Source: Candidatus Bathyarchaeia archaeon (GTDB lineage: Archaea > Thermoproteota > Bathyarchaeia > Bathyarchaeales > Bathycorpusculaceae). Taken from it: a stretch of 64,000 nucleotides of DNA. A program made the translations under genes and the position numbers. Every line of letters starts with the position of its first letter. Within the stretch, counting starts at the first letter, position 1. The stretch covers positions 124,001 to 188,000 of the forward strand of contig JAVZRN010000002.1 in NCBI GenBank assembly GCA_038880555.1, given 5' to 3'. Below the pieces are notes generated by a model that had not been told where the DNA came from, ran no database searches, and saw only the letters and a list, made by a program, of their open reading frames with translations. Of the stretch, positions 45,661 through 53,822 are shown piece after piece.

Positions 45661-46689
45661 TTGGTCACACTCATGAAAACGCTTCAAAAAACCTTAAAGC
45701 TTACAATATTATTACTTTTAATCTTAGTGTTCCCAAAAATCGCACAATCAACAAACACCACTACTATTTCGACAAGCCCCACACAACTTCAACTAAACAC
45801 ACTCACTACATTCAACATAAACATCACAGTTTACAATGTAACAGACCTAAGCGCATGGCAGATAAAAATCTCCTTCAACCCAAACATAATTCAATGCATA
45901 AATGTCTCACTTCCCCAACAACACATTTTTTCAGGCCACAGCACAACAGGATTATCCTACATAATCGAAAACCAAAAAGGCTACATCCTAGCCTTCAACG
46001 GGCTATGGGAACCCACGGGAGTTAACGGCTCCGGCATACTCTGCCAGCTGACCATCCAAGCAATAAACATAGGAATGTCCAGCCTAACCTTCACCAGAAC
46101 AATGCAGATGGGCGGAACATATCTGGTAAACTCAAAAGACAACATGATTCCAATAGAAACAATTAATGGACTGATAACCATTGCGCCAAAAGGCTTCAAT
46201 CAATATCAATTCAACGTTCAAGTGGACATCCAAACATACACCGTCTTAATCCTAACAAACTCCTCATTAACAAACTTCAACTTCAACAACACCTCAAAGA
46301 AAATCGAATTTTCACTAAATGGACCTGACGGAACCAGCGGAGCATGCTCAATATCAATACCCAAAGGACTTCTAAACGGAGCATTCGCAATACTACTAAA
46401 CAACAAAGCCACAGCCTTCTCATCTTCAAACGATGAAATCAACAACTACCTATGCTTCACGTACCATCACAGCATAATTAACACCCAAATACTAATAACA
46501 ATACTTGGAGACATAAACGGCGACAGAACAATCGACGGTAAAGACATATCAATAGCCGCAAGAGCCTTCGGATCATACCCAAGTAGCCTAAGATGGAACC
46601 CGCTAGCCGACATAAACCAAGACCTCGAAGTCGACGGCAAAGATCTAGCATTAATAGCTAAAAAATTCGGACAAACGTGGAACCCCTAA
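45661..46689 (+). CDS. Secreted cohesin-like / beta-domain / dockerin protein
   Basis: Signal peptide (about 1-30), a cohesin-like domain (about 36-175: LSAWQIKISFNP, HIFSGH, GSGILCQLTI) and a beta domain (about 180-280) with GPDGTSG and a YHHS motif. A dockerin closes it (about 283-342: DINGDRTIDGKD, DINQDLEVDGKD). It resembles the surface protein at 21417 in the beta domain. Both TTG 45661 and ATG 45673 are possible starts; neither has a strong ribosome-binding site. It can in principle both receive and dock, which would allow chaining. Confidence 0.8.
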   Translation: MVTLMKTLQKTLKLTILLLLILVFPKIAQSTNTTTISTSPTQLQLNTLTTFNINITVYNVTDLSAWQIKISFNPNIIQCINVSLPQQHIFSGHSTTGLSYIIENQKGYILAFNGLWEPTGVNGSGILCQLTIQAINIGMSSLTFTRTMQMGGTYLVNSKDNMIPIETINGLITIAPKGFNQYQFNVQVDIQTYTVLILTNSSLTNFNFNNTSKKIEFSLNGPDGTSGACSISIPKGLLNGAFAILLNNKATAFSSSNDEINNYLCFTYHHSIINTQILITILGDINGDRTIDGKDISIAARAFGSYPSSLRWNPLADINQDLEVDGKDLALIAKKFGQTWNP

Positions 46690-46704
46690 AATTAAAACTA
46701 AAAT

Positions 46705-47376
46705 CTACCCATAAAGAAGACGCTTCTTAACCAACGACGCAAAAACAAAAACACCTACAAACACAATTGCAACCACGAGAACCAAAATGAAAACACCAAC
46801 AACCCCAAACGAAACAAAAACATCCCAAAAAGCTGAGAAGGAAGAAAAACCTAAAAGAAACCTCGACCAAAAAATTGGCAAAAGCAAAGCTGAAACAAAA
46901 AATGCAACAGAAAGACCCAAACAGTAATTGCTAAGCCTATTTAAAATTTTCTTAAGACTCTTTAAAACTTCGATGTCCCCAACACCAAATTTTAAACCAT
47001 TCCGCAATGCCTTAACAAAATCACCAGAACTCCTATAAACCTCAAAAGCGGCTTCAAGGGGCAGCAGATTCAAGCACACAACCACCAAAACAAAAGGAAA
47101 CAAAAAACCGCTCTCCAAAGCTTTAAAGAAAAAATAGAGAAGCAACATACAACCATACCAAATACCAATAACAGCTAAAAGCAAAAACCTATGAAAAATT
47201 GTAACCTGAGAATATGGGTTAAACACAACAAAACTACGACTGAAAACCTCAGGCTTTACATAGGAGCAAAGTCTGTTAATGTTATGTAACCTACTCTTAA
47301 AAAGCACAGACAAAAATAACCCAGTCACAGCCATAAGAATAAGGATTATACATGAATACAACAAGTATATATCCAC
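46705..47376 (-). CDS. Polytopic membrane protein of unknown function, 223 aa
   Basis: Not recognised. Four to five membrane helices are predicted: one at the N-terminus (CIILILMAVTGLFLSVLF), two in the middle (FLLLAVIGIWYGCMLLLYFFF, FLFPFVLVVVCLNLLPL) and two close to the C-terminus. A helical cytosolic stretch (VLKSLKKILNRL) lies between. It is the only minus-strand gene inside the cohesin/dockerin run, convergent with the 45661 gene. It could be a secretion or assembly helper, but nothing in the sequence shows that. Confidence 0.6.
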   Translation of the reverse strand: MDIYLLYSCIILILMAVTGLFLSVLFKSRLHNINRLCSYVKPEVFSRSFVVFNPYSQVTIFHRFLLLAVIGIWYGCMLLLYFFFKALESGFLFPFVLVVVCLNLLPLEAAFEVYRSSGDFVKALRNGLKFGVGDIEVLKSLKKILNRLSNYCLGLSVAFFVSALLLPIFWSRFLLGFSSFSAFWDVFVSFGVVGVFILVLVVAIVFVGVFVFASLVKKRLLYG

Positions 47377-47451
47377 CTTTCGCCCTCAATAAACAAACTG
47401 AAAAATAAAGTTAAATGCTTGTCGCTTTTTATGTCGCCTTCTGCAATAGAA

Positions 47452-47461
47452 CTTAAATATG
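47452..47461 (+). promoter_or_regulatory. TATA box of the dual cohesin/dockerin gene
   Basis: ACTTAAATAT lies about 60 bp before TTG 47516. The leader carries AAGGAGAGGG just before the start. Confidence 0.45.
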
Positions 47462-47515
47462 TAAAAAATTTAAAAGTCAGCATAACGACTTATATTTTGA
47501 AAGGAGAGGGAAAAT

Positions 47516-49576
47516 TTGGGGAAGACACTGACCATCAATCTTTTACTACTATTAATAATTATGGCGTTACTGCCAATTTCAATGTCCCCGACAAAGGCAA
47601 ATCCAACAACAACCCTTAAAATTGTGCCCGACAGAATAGTAAACCCCTCAATTGCGCCAGGCTCCACAATAGCTATAAATGTCAGCGTAGTCGACGTATC
47701 ATACTTCTATTCGTGGCAAGTAAAAATATTTTTCAATCCAGCCGTGCTCAACTGCACTAACGTTGAAATCCCCTCAGACCACATATTCGCGGGCAGAATA
47801 TATGCAACCGTTACTCCAATAATCGACAACATCAAAGGCTATATAATGCATACCGCAACCCTAGTTGGCGAGCAATACGTCGACGGCAGCGGCACGTTAT
47901 GCAAAATAACCTTCAAAGTTATAAGCAAAGGTGTTTCTAACATTAACTTCTCCAGACCTTACGGCGATAAAACATACCTTTGGAACTATGACCTTGAACT
48001 AATAGACGCCGACATTATTGACGGATATTTTGCAAACGCTGTTCCTCCGACGGCAAACTTTGATTTCAGCCCTAAATCGCCAATAGTTAATGAAGAAGTC
48101 ACCTTTAACGCCTCCAAAAGTTACGATCCAGACGGCGCAATAGTTAGTTACAACTGGAACTTTGGAGACGGTGGAACAGCAACAGGGCAGATAGCAACCC
48201 ACAAATATGGCTCTCCAGGCACATACATAGTTTCCCTACAAGTCACCGACAGCGATGGTCTAATAGATATAGAAACAAAAGAAATAACCGTCTATGAATA
48301 CAGACCGGCAAGACTCTACGTAAATCCGCCTGAAATAGCCGACCCAACTTTGCTACCACCTTCTATTGTTAAAATAAATATAACGTTGGAAGGGGTCAGA
48401 GACATGTACGGCTATGAGTTCAAACTGGAATACAACACTGAAATGCTGACATGCGTAGGAGCAATAGTCCACATAATTCAAAATCAGATAAACTTCTCAC
48501 CAATAATTCTTATAAATGATCCAGCCGGTTTTGTACATGTTAATGTTACATATTATCCTCCATCAACCCCGATGGCAATAACCCAACCGGAAAATCTCGT
48601 CACCATATACTTCCTAATAAGTGGCATGGGATATAGCCAACTACATTTAAGCGACACAGAAGTAGTCGATGTTTACGGGAACTCCATTTCTCATCAAACA
48701 GAGGACGGTTTCATAATAACCTTAATACGGGATGTTGCTGTCACAGACGTTGCCCCTTCATCGTATTGGGCCTACCAAAACTGGACCATAAAAATATCAG
48801 TAACCGTGAAAAATATGGGGAACTTAAGCGAATCTTTTAATGTAAGAGTATATTATAACGATACGTTGATAGCTACGCGTCCAATAACTAATCTGCCCCC
48901 CGGTAACACATCCACGATTACGATAGACTGGAATACAACAGAGGTTGACGAAGGAGTTTACATAATAAAGGCTGAGGCCTCCCTTGTTCCATACGAGTAT
49001 AATGTTGAAAATAACATATTATATACGCGTCCCATTGTTATCTTCACTAAGATAAGAGACGTAGCAGTTAATTCCATTAGCCTATCAAGAAACTGGGCTT
49101 TTCCAGGTGTGACAATAAACATAATAGTTTCCGTTGAAAATTGCGGCGAATTCAACGAGTCTTTTGATGTCAGCATATATTATAACGATACGTTGATAGC
49201 TACGCAATCAGTTTCTGAACTGCCTGTTGGAGCCCAGCTTAACATATCGTTTACTTGGGACACTTCAGGTCTCCGCTCATGTAACAGCTACATAATAAAG
49301 GCTGAGGCATCATACATTCAGTATGAATATAATGTTACTAACAATGTCCTAATAGATGGAACTGTGAAAATCAGGATATTAGGCGATCTGGACGGCGACG
49401 GCGTCGTAGATGGAAGGGATATTTCAATAGTATCTAAGGCGTTCGGTGGTTATCCGGGCCATCCAAGATGGAATCCTGACGCTGATATAACAGGTTCGCA
49501 ATACCTTATTCCAGACGGACTTGTGGATGCCAAAGATTTGGCACTTGTTTGTAGAAACTATGGTAAAACATGCTAG
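47516..49576 (+). CDS. Secreted cohesin-like/PKD/cohesin-like/CARDB/CARDB/dockerin protein
   Basis: 686 residues. Signal peptide (about 1-29), cohesin-like domain 1 (33-175: YSWQVKIFFNP, HIFAGR, GTLCKITF), PKD (177-262), cohesin-like domain 2 (264-400: MYGYEFKLEYNTEMLTC). Two CARDB domains (404-508, 513-618) and a dockerin (621-686: DLDGDGVVDGRD and a second loop ending PDGLVDAKD) follow. TTG 47516 follows AAGGAGAGGG. Its architecture is that of an adaptor scaffold: two receptor-like modules and one plug. The second dockerin loop has an inserted QYLIP, an unusual variant. Confidence 0.82.
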   Translation: MGKTLTINLLLLLIIMALLPISMSPTKANPTTTLKIVPDRIVNPSIAPGSTIAINVSVVDVSYFYSWQVKIFFNPAVLNCTNVEIPSDHIFAGRIYATVTPIIDNIKGYIMHTATLVGEQYVDGSGTLCKITFKVISKGVSNINFSRPYGDKTYLWNYDLELIDADIIDGYFANAVPPTANFDFSPKSPIVNEEVTFNASKSYDPDGAIVSYNWNFGDGGTATGQIATHKYGSPGTYIVSLQVTDSDGLIDIETKEITVYEYRPARLYVNPPEIADPTLLPPSIVKINITLEGVRDMYGYEFKLEYNTEMLTCVGAIVHIIQNQINFSPIILINDPAGFVHVNVTYYPPSTPMAITQPENLVTIYFLISGMGYSQLHLSDTEVVDVYGNSISHQTEDGFIITLIRDVAVTDVAPSSYWAYQNWTIKISVTVKNMGNLSESFNVRVYYNDTLIATRPITNLPPGNTSTITIDWNTTEVDEGVYIIKAEASLVPYEYNVENNILYTRPIVIFTKIRDVAVNSISLSRNWAFPGVTINIIVSVENCGEFNESFDVSIYYNDTLIATQSVSELPVGAQLNISFTWDTSGLRSCNSYIIKAEASYIQYEYNVTNNVLIDGTVKIRILGDLDGDGVVDGRDISIVSKAFGGYPGHPRWNPDADITGSQYLIPDGLVDAKDLALVCRNYGKTC
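48849..49205 (+). repeat. CARDB internal duplication, 30-bp identical units
   Basis: Thirty identical bp encoding YYNDTLIAT occur at 48849-48878 and 49176-49205 (327-bp period), and an 18-bp match encoding IIKAEA follows in each. The two CARDB domains are a recent duplicate. Confidence 0.75.
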
Positions 49577-49677
49577 CTCCCTCTTTTCTTTGCTGCTTAA
49601 AGAAAGTATTAAGAAGATTTTGAAACCATAAATCTTAAAAAGGAAGCGAATGTTTAATTGGTATTCAAGGTGGAATA

Positions 49678-50697
49678 ATGTATAAAAAAAGGCGTTTGAC
49701 TTTTCTAATATCCTTCGCGTTATATATGTTTGCAATAATTGCGGCTATGCCACTGTTGTCTCTAACGGTTAACATTGTAGTTAAAGCTCAAACAGAATCT
49801 TATCCAGCGGATGCTATGTGGATTGAACCATCTATGGTGAGCCTTAGCGCCTATGCAGTAACCGTTGGATATACCTTTAATGTGACAATATGGGTCAATG
49901 TGACATCTGCGGATATGTTCTCTTGGCAATTCAGACTTATCTACAATAATACACATCTACAGGCAACAAGGGCAGGGTATACCGGTCCAAATGGAGCAAA
50001 CAGTGAATGGGCAACCTATCGAACTGGCGGATCTGTATCTACGGTGACACCAAGCTTTGGGGCAGATTATGTGTTACTTACAGAGTCTTGTCAAGGGGAC
50101 AATTATGTGCCGAAGGGTACATGTGCTAGCCTAGCATGGGTGGAGTTTAACGTAACAGCTGTTCCGCCTGCAGATGAAGAGTTCCTAAGCACGCTGAGCA
50201 TAGATCACCCGCAGACATGGGTTCTCGACTTTGACCTAAATGAAATTCCAATAACAAAATATTCTGCAGAATACCACATTTCATATGTAGACAACATCCC
50301 ACCACGCATGAGTGATCCGACGCAGACTCCTTCCACAAATGTTCTGCCAGGTCAGACAGTAAAAGTTTCAGTAAACGTTACCGATCCCGAATCCGGTGTT
50401 AAAAACGTCACGCTGTATTATACTAATGACACAACATGGTATTCTATTTCAATGGAGTTTAATAGCACTAGCGGATTATGGGAGGCAACGATACCCGGCC
50501 ATGACCAAGACGTAACAATAAAGTATAAAATAGAGTCATATGACAATGCCGAAAATCATGCAGTCAAAGACAATTCAGGCGCCTACTATGTTTACACAGT
50601 AGTTCCCGAATTCGTCTCACCAATAATGTACGTTTTATTGCTGGCATTTGCTTCAGCAGCAACAACTATCAGATTTCGAAAGAAACTTAAAAATTAA
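49678..50697 (+). CDS. Membrane-anchored cohesin-like protein
   Basis: 339 residues. Signal peptide (about 1-38), cohesin-like domain (about 45-205), a beta-sandwich domain (about 210-310: VKVSVNVTDPESGVKNVTLYY) and a C-terminal membrane helix (PIMYVLLLAFASAATTI) with a basic tail. The cohesin-like domain is very close to domain 1 of the 42099 protein (WQFRLIYNN, ATRAGY, SEWATYRTGG, TESCQGDNYVPK). It starts at ATG 49678 with AAGGTGG upstream. It likely displays a second type of receptor on the cell surface. Confidence 0.82.
   Translation: MYKKRRLTFLISFALYMFAIIAAMPLLSLTVNIVVKAQTESYPADAMWIEPSMVSLSAYAVTVGYTFNVTIWVNVTSADMFSWQFRLIYNNTHLQATRAGYTGPNGANSEWATYRTGGSVSTVTPSFGADYVLLTESCQGDNYVPKGTCASLAWVEFNVTAVPPADEEFLSTLSIDHPQTWVLDFDLNEIPITKYSAEYHISYVDNIPPRMSDPTQTPSTNVLPGQTVKVSVNVTDPESGVKNVTLYYTNDTTWYSISMEFNSTSGLWEATIPGHDQDVTIKYKIESYDNAENHAVKDNSGAYYVYTVVPEFVSPIMYVLLLAFASAATTIRFRKKLKN
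50196..50223 (+). repeat. 28-bp segment identical to 42578-42605
   Basis: It encodes the SIDHPQTWV stretch of the cohesin-like domain; see the matching feature at 42578. Confidence 0.7.
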
Positions 50698-50716
50698 CCC
50701 CCACTTTTTATCTTTA
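50698..50716 (+). terminator. T-rich terminator after anchored cohesin gene
   Basis: CCCCC-AC-T5-A-TC-T3 after the stop, similar to the terminators after the binding-protein gene and the 1168-residue gene. Confidence 0.45.
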
Positions 50717-50749
50717 AGCCAAAACAAAACTTATAGAAAATAATTCTAG

Positions 50750-50763
50750 TAAGGCTTATATGT
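50750..50763 (+). promoter_or_regulatory. TATA box of the PKD/InlB-like surface protein gene
   Basis: AAGGCTTATATGTG lies about 47 bp before TTG 50804. A GTG at 50762 sits within the box and is therefore an unlikely start. Confidence 0.5.
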
Positions 50764-50803
50764 GTTTGGGGCTTATTATTTTTTGCCGAAGGGGAGAGGG
50801 CGT

Positions 50804-53767
50804 TTGCATTCAAAGTTTAAGCATTTGTTACTTTTAATGTTTTTACTGAGTTTTCTGATGGTTTGCGCTGTTTTTGTTTATCCTGTTGGTGCAACGCCTT
50901 GTGCTGTTCTTAGGGTTTCTTTGCCTGAGGGCGTTTATCGTGGTTATGATGTGGATCCTTGGCTTTCTGAGTGTTGGTTTTTGAATTTGACTGGGGCTGT
51001 TCAGACTTTTCTTGTTTGCATCAATAATACTAGTGGTTCTTTGCGTTCCTATGATACTCGTTTGGTTGTTGCGCTTAATGAAGCTGGCTATAGTAAGCTT
51101 GTTTCTTTGGTTGTTAATGGCACGAGTGTGCCTAAATCCGCTTTTAAGTGGGGTACGCCTAAACCTTACAAAAAATGGAATTGGCCTAGTGGTGATGTTT
51201 ATCCAACATATTTTAACGACACTGTTATTAATGTCGGTTTGATTCCTAAGAAAGGCTACAAAACTTTGGTTGTTTCTGTGGCTTTTTCTGATCCTACTGG
51301 TGTGAGGGTGCATTTTGACGCTTATGGAAAGTCGACTAGTGGAAGCGTGATTTCGGATGGTCAAATTGTTCATAACCCGATTTCAGCAGATTCCACAGTT
51401 TTCCTGCAGGCGGGGCCTCCGCCTCCGCAGCCACCGTTTGCAGTTTTCACGTTTACTCCGACTTATCCGGAGGTTAATGAGGTTGTTACTTTTGATGCTT
51501 CTGGAAGCTATGACCCGGACGGCTATATTGTGAGCTACACTTGGGATTTTGGTGATGGCAACATTACAACAACATCCAACAAAATAATAACTCACAAATA
51601 CTCATCTTATGGAGACTATTCTGTTAAGCTAACAGTCACAGATAACGATGGCTTGACGGATGATGAAACCGTCACAATACATGTTAGCCAACATCCAGTT
51701 GCAGCATTCACGTTTTCGCCGCCAGACCCGCTGGTCCACGAGCTTGTTACTTTTGATGCTTCTGAATCTTCACCGGACGGCGGAGTGATAGTTAGTTACA
51801 CATGGAATTTTGGCGACGGCAACATTACAACGACAAGCAGTCCAATTATAACTCACGCATATTCAACTTATGGAACCTTTACGGTCACATTAAATGTTAC
51901 TGACAGCGAAGGAAAATGGGACACCGTATCTAAACAGATAACTGTTGAGAAGGCTCCCATAGCAGATTTCTGGTGGGACCCCTACTATCCACAGAGGGGC
52001 GAAACAGTAACTTTTGACGCTTCTGCCTCCACACCAGACGGCGGAACAATAGTAAGTTACGCTTGGGATTTTGGTGATGGCACACCCATAGTTGAAACAG
52101 ACCAGCCCGTAATAACCCATGTTTACGCGGCAGCAGGCGATTACGTAGTCACTTTAAACGTTACCGACAGTGAAGGAAGATGGGACACGGAAACAAAAAC
52201 AATCACGGTTGCCTTGCGTAGATATTACTTAACAGTTAAGACAGACCCCACCGGCGTAACAACAATTCCTGGCGAAGGCTGGTATACTGAGGGCACAGAA
52301 GTAGAGCTTACCGCTCCAGATACTGTTCCAGTCTCGCTTGGTGCGCGCTACAAGTTTAGCTATTGGGATGTTGACGGAACGCCAAAAGTTGGCAACCCGA
52401 TAACAGTTGTTATGGACGCTAATCACACAGCCACCGCCCACTACGTCCTAGAATACTATTTGACGGTTACCTCCCCCTTCGGCACAGTGGGCGGAGAGGG
52501 CTGGTATCCAAGTGGAGCAACAGCATATGCGACGTTGAATACAGGCTTGGTTGACCATGGGAACGGAACCAGAAGAGTATTCACGCATTGGAGCGGCGAC
52601 GCCTCCGGAACAAACTACGCCCAAAGCAACTCAATAATTATGGATGGTCCAAAAACGGCTGAGGCAAACTGGAAGACCCAGTATGCTGTAACTTTTACGC
52701 AGACGGGTTCTGACGTGGCTCCAACAGTCACCTACACGGCTGACGCAGACCCAACAGAAACAGTGCCTTTCACAGTCTGGGTTCTTGCGGGCTCCCAAAT
52801 CACATACACCTACCAAGACATTGTTCCAGGAGCTATTCCGGGTGTACGCTACATCCTAACAAGTGTTAATCCATCTTCTCCGCAGACGGTGAACGGTCCC
52901 TTCACTGTAAGCGCCTCCTATCAAGTCCAATATTACTTGACTGTGCGCACCGACCCGCCCGGCATCGTGACGATTCCTGGAGAGGGCTGGTACAACCCCG
53001 CGCAAAACGTTCAGCTTAATGCGCCAGCTGTGGCGGGTTACACGTTCCAATACTGGGATGTTGATGACGTATCGCAGGGAAGCGGAATAAACCCAATAAC
53101 AGTGGTTATGAATGCTCCCCATACAGCTACTGCCCATTACTCGGCGGTGGTGCCAACCTACACGCTGAAAATTGAGACGACAGCAGGTGGCACGACAAAC
53201 CCGACGCCTGGTACGTACACTTATGCCGCTGGTTCGCTGGTTCAAGTTACTGCAATTCCAAGCAGTGGCTATGTTTTTGACCATTGGGAGCTTAATGGCA
53301 CGAATGTGGGCACAGCCACAACCTACACGGTGACAATGAACAACAACTATGTCCTAAAAGCCTTCTTTAAGGCGGCGCCAACGCCGCCAACAGTTTCGAT
53401 AAGCCCCATGTCCGCCTCAATACTGGTTGGACAGCAGGTAACCTTCACATCCACCGTCAGCGGAGGGACGCCGCCCTACACATACCAGTGGTTCGTAAAC
53501 AACAACCCAGTTTCGGGCGCGACATCCAGCAGCTTTGTCTTTACGCCGACAGCAGCCGGCACATACTATGTTGTGCTGAAGGTTACGGATGCCGCTGGCA
53601 ACACAGCCCAGTCAGACCCAGCAAGAGTAACAGTCTCATCAGTCCCCGTTGGTGGATACTCAGTAGCCCTAACCAAAAACACTCCAATAACACTGACAAT
53701 CGCGTACGCAATGCTGATGGTGCTATTCGCCTCGCTTTTAAGCCTAACAAAAAGCAAGAAAAAATAA
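50804..53767 (+). CDS. Large membrane-anchored surface stalk: PKD x3, InlB-type repeats, Ig-like, TM
   Basis: 987 residues. Signal peptide (about 1-30), an N-terminal beta domain (35-205), three PKD domains (about 212-470, each with a DPDG or SPDGG turn and (N/D)FGDG). Four beta-grasp InlB-type or "Listeria-Bacteroides" repeats follow (about 475-860; YYLTV and GEGWY motifs), then an Ig-like domain (SASILVGQQVTFTS) and a C-terminal membrane helix. It starts at TTG 50804 after GGGGAGAGG. It contains no dockerin or cohesin and may be a rigid stalk or adhesin. Confidence 0.8.
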   Translation: MHSKFKHLLLLMFLLSFLMVCAVFVYPVGATPCAVLRVSLPEGVYRGYDVDPWLSECWFLNLTGAVQTFLVCINNTSGSLRSYDTRLVVALNEAGYSKLVSLVVNGTSVPKSAFKWGTPKPYKKWNWPSGDVYPTYFNDTVINVGLIPKKGYKTLVVSVAFSDPTGVRVHFDAYGKSTSGSVISDGQIVHNPISADSTVFLQAGPPPPQPPFAVFTFTPTYPEVNEVVTFDASGSYDPDGYIVSYTWDFGDGNITTTSNKIITHKYSSYGDYSVKLTVTDNDGLTDDETVTIHVSQHPVAAFTFSPPDPLVHELVTFDASESSPDGGVIVSYTWNFGDGNITTTSSPIITHAYSTYGTFTVTLNVTDSEGKWDTVSKQITVEKAPIADFWWDPYYPQRGETVTFDASASTPDGGTIVSYAWDFGDGTPIVETDQPVITHVYAAAGDYVVTLNVTDSEGRWDTETKTITVALRRYYLTVKTDPTGVTTIPGEGWYTEGTEVELTAPDTVPVSLGARYKFSYWDVDGTPKVGNPITVVMDANHTATAHYVLEYYLTVTSPFGTVGGEGWYPSGATAYATLNTGLVDHGNGTRRVFTHWSGDASGTNYAQSNSIIMDGPKTAEANWKTQYAVTFTQTGSDVAPTVTYTADADPTETVPFTVWVLAGSQITYTYQDIVPGAIPGVRYILTSVNPSSPQTVNGPFTVSASYQVQYYLTVRTDPPGIVTIPGEGWYNPAQNVQLNAPAVAGYTFQYWDVDDVSQGSGINPITVVMNAPHTATAHYSAVVPTYTLKIETTAGGTTNPTPGTYTYAAGSLVQVTAIPSSGYVFDHWELNGTNVGTATTYTVTMNNNYVLKAFFKAAPTPPTVSISPMSASILVGQQVTFTSTVSGGTPPYTYQWFVNNNPVSGATSSSFVFTPTAAGTYYVVLKVTDAAGNTAQSDPARVTVSSVPVGGYSVALTKNTPITLTIAYAMLMVLFASLLSLTKSKKK

Positions 53768-53822
53768 ACATCAAACTCTCTTATTCCATCCAGTAAAACC
53801 CGGTTAGAGGTCAACCTAACTC

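Noticed and set aside
48849-49205. Spaced repeats as a CRISPR array
   Set aside because: Only two units, in frame within CARDB domains of a secreted protein; no other repeats or cas genes.
50762-50803. GTG start for the PKD/InlB-like surface protein
   Set aside because: It overlaps the TATA-like element; GGGGAGAGG lies just before TTG 50804, which begins a proper signal peptide.
50843-51373. A 176-codon minus-strand frame antisense to the PKD surface protein
   Set aside because: The plus strand has a signal peptide, domains and codon use typical of real genes; the minus frame has low-complexity Asn/Arg/Thr content.
27317-53767. A true cellulosome with glycoside hydrolases
   Set aside because: No glycosidase, esterase or carbohydrate-binding catalytic motif is recognised in the dockerin proteins; only non-catalytic modules and a beta-helix without identified active-site residues are seen.
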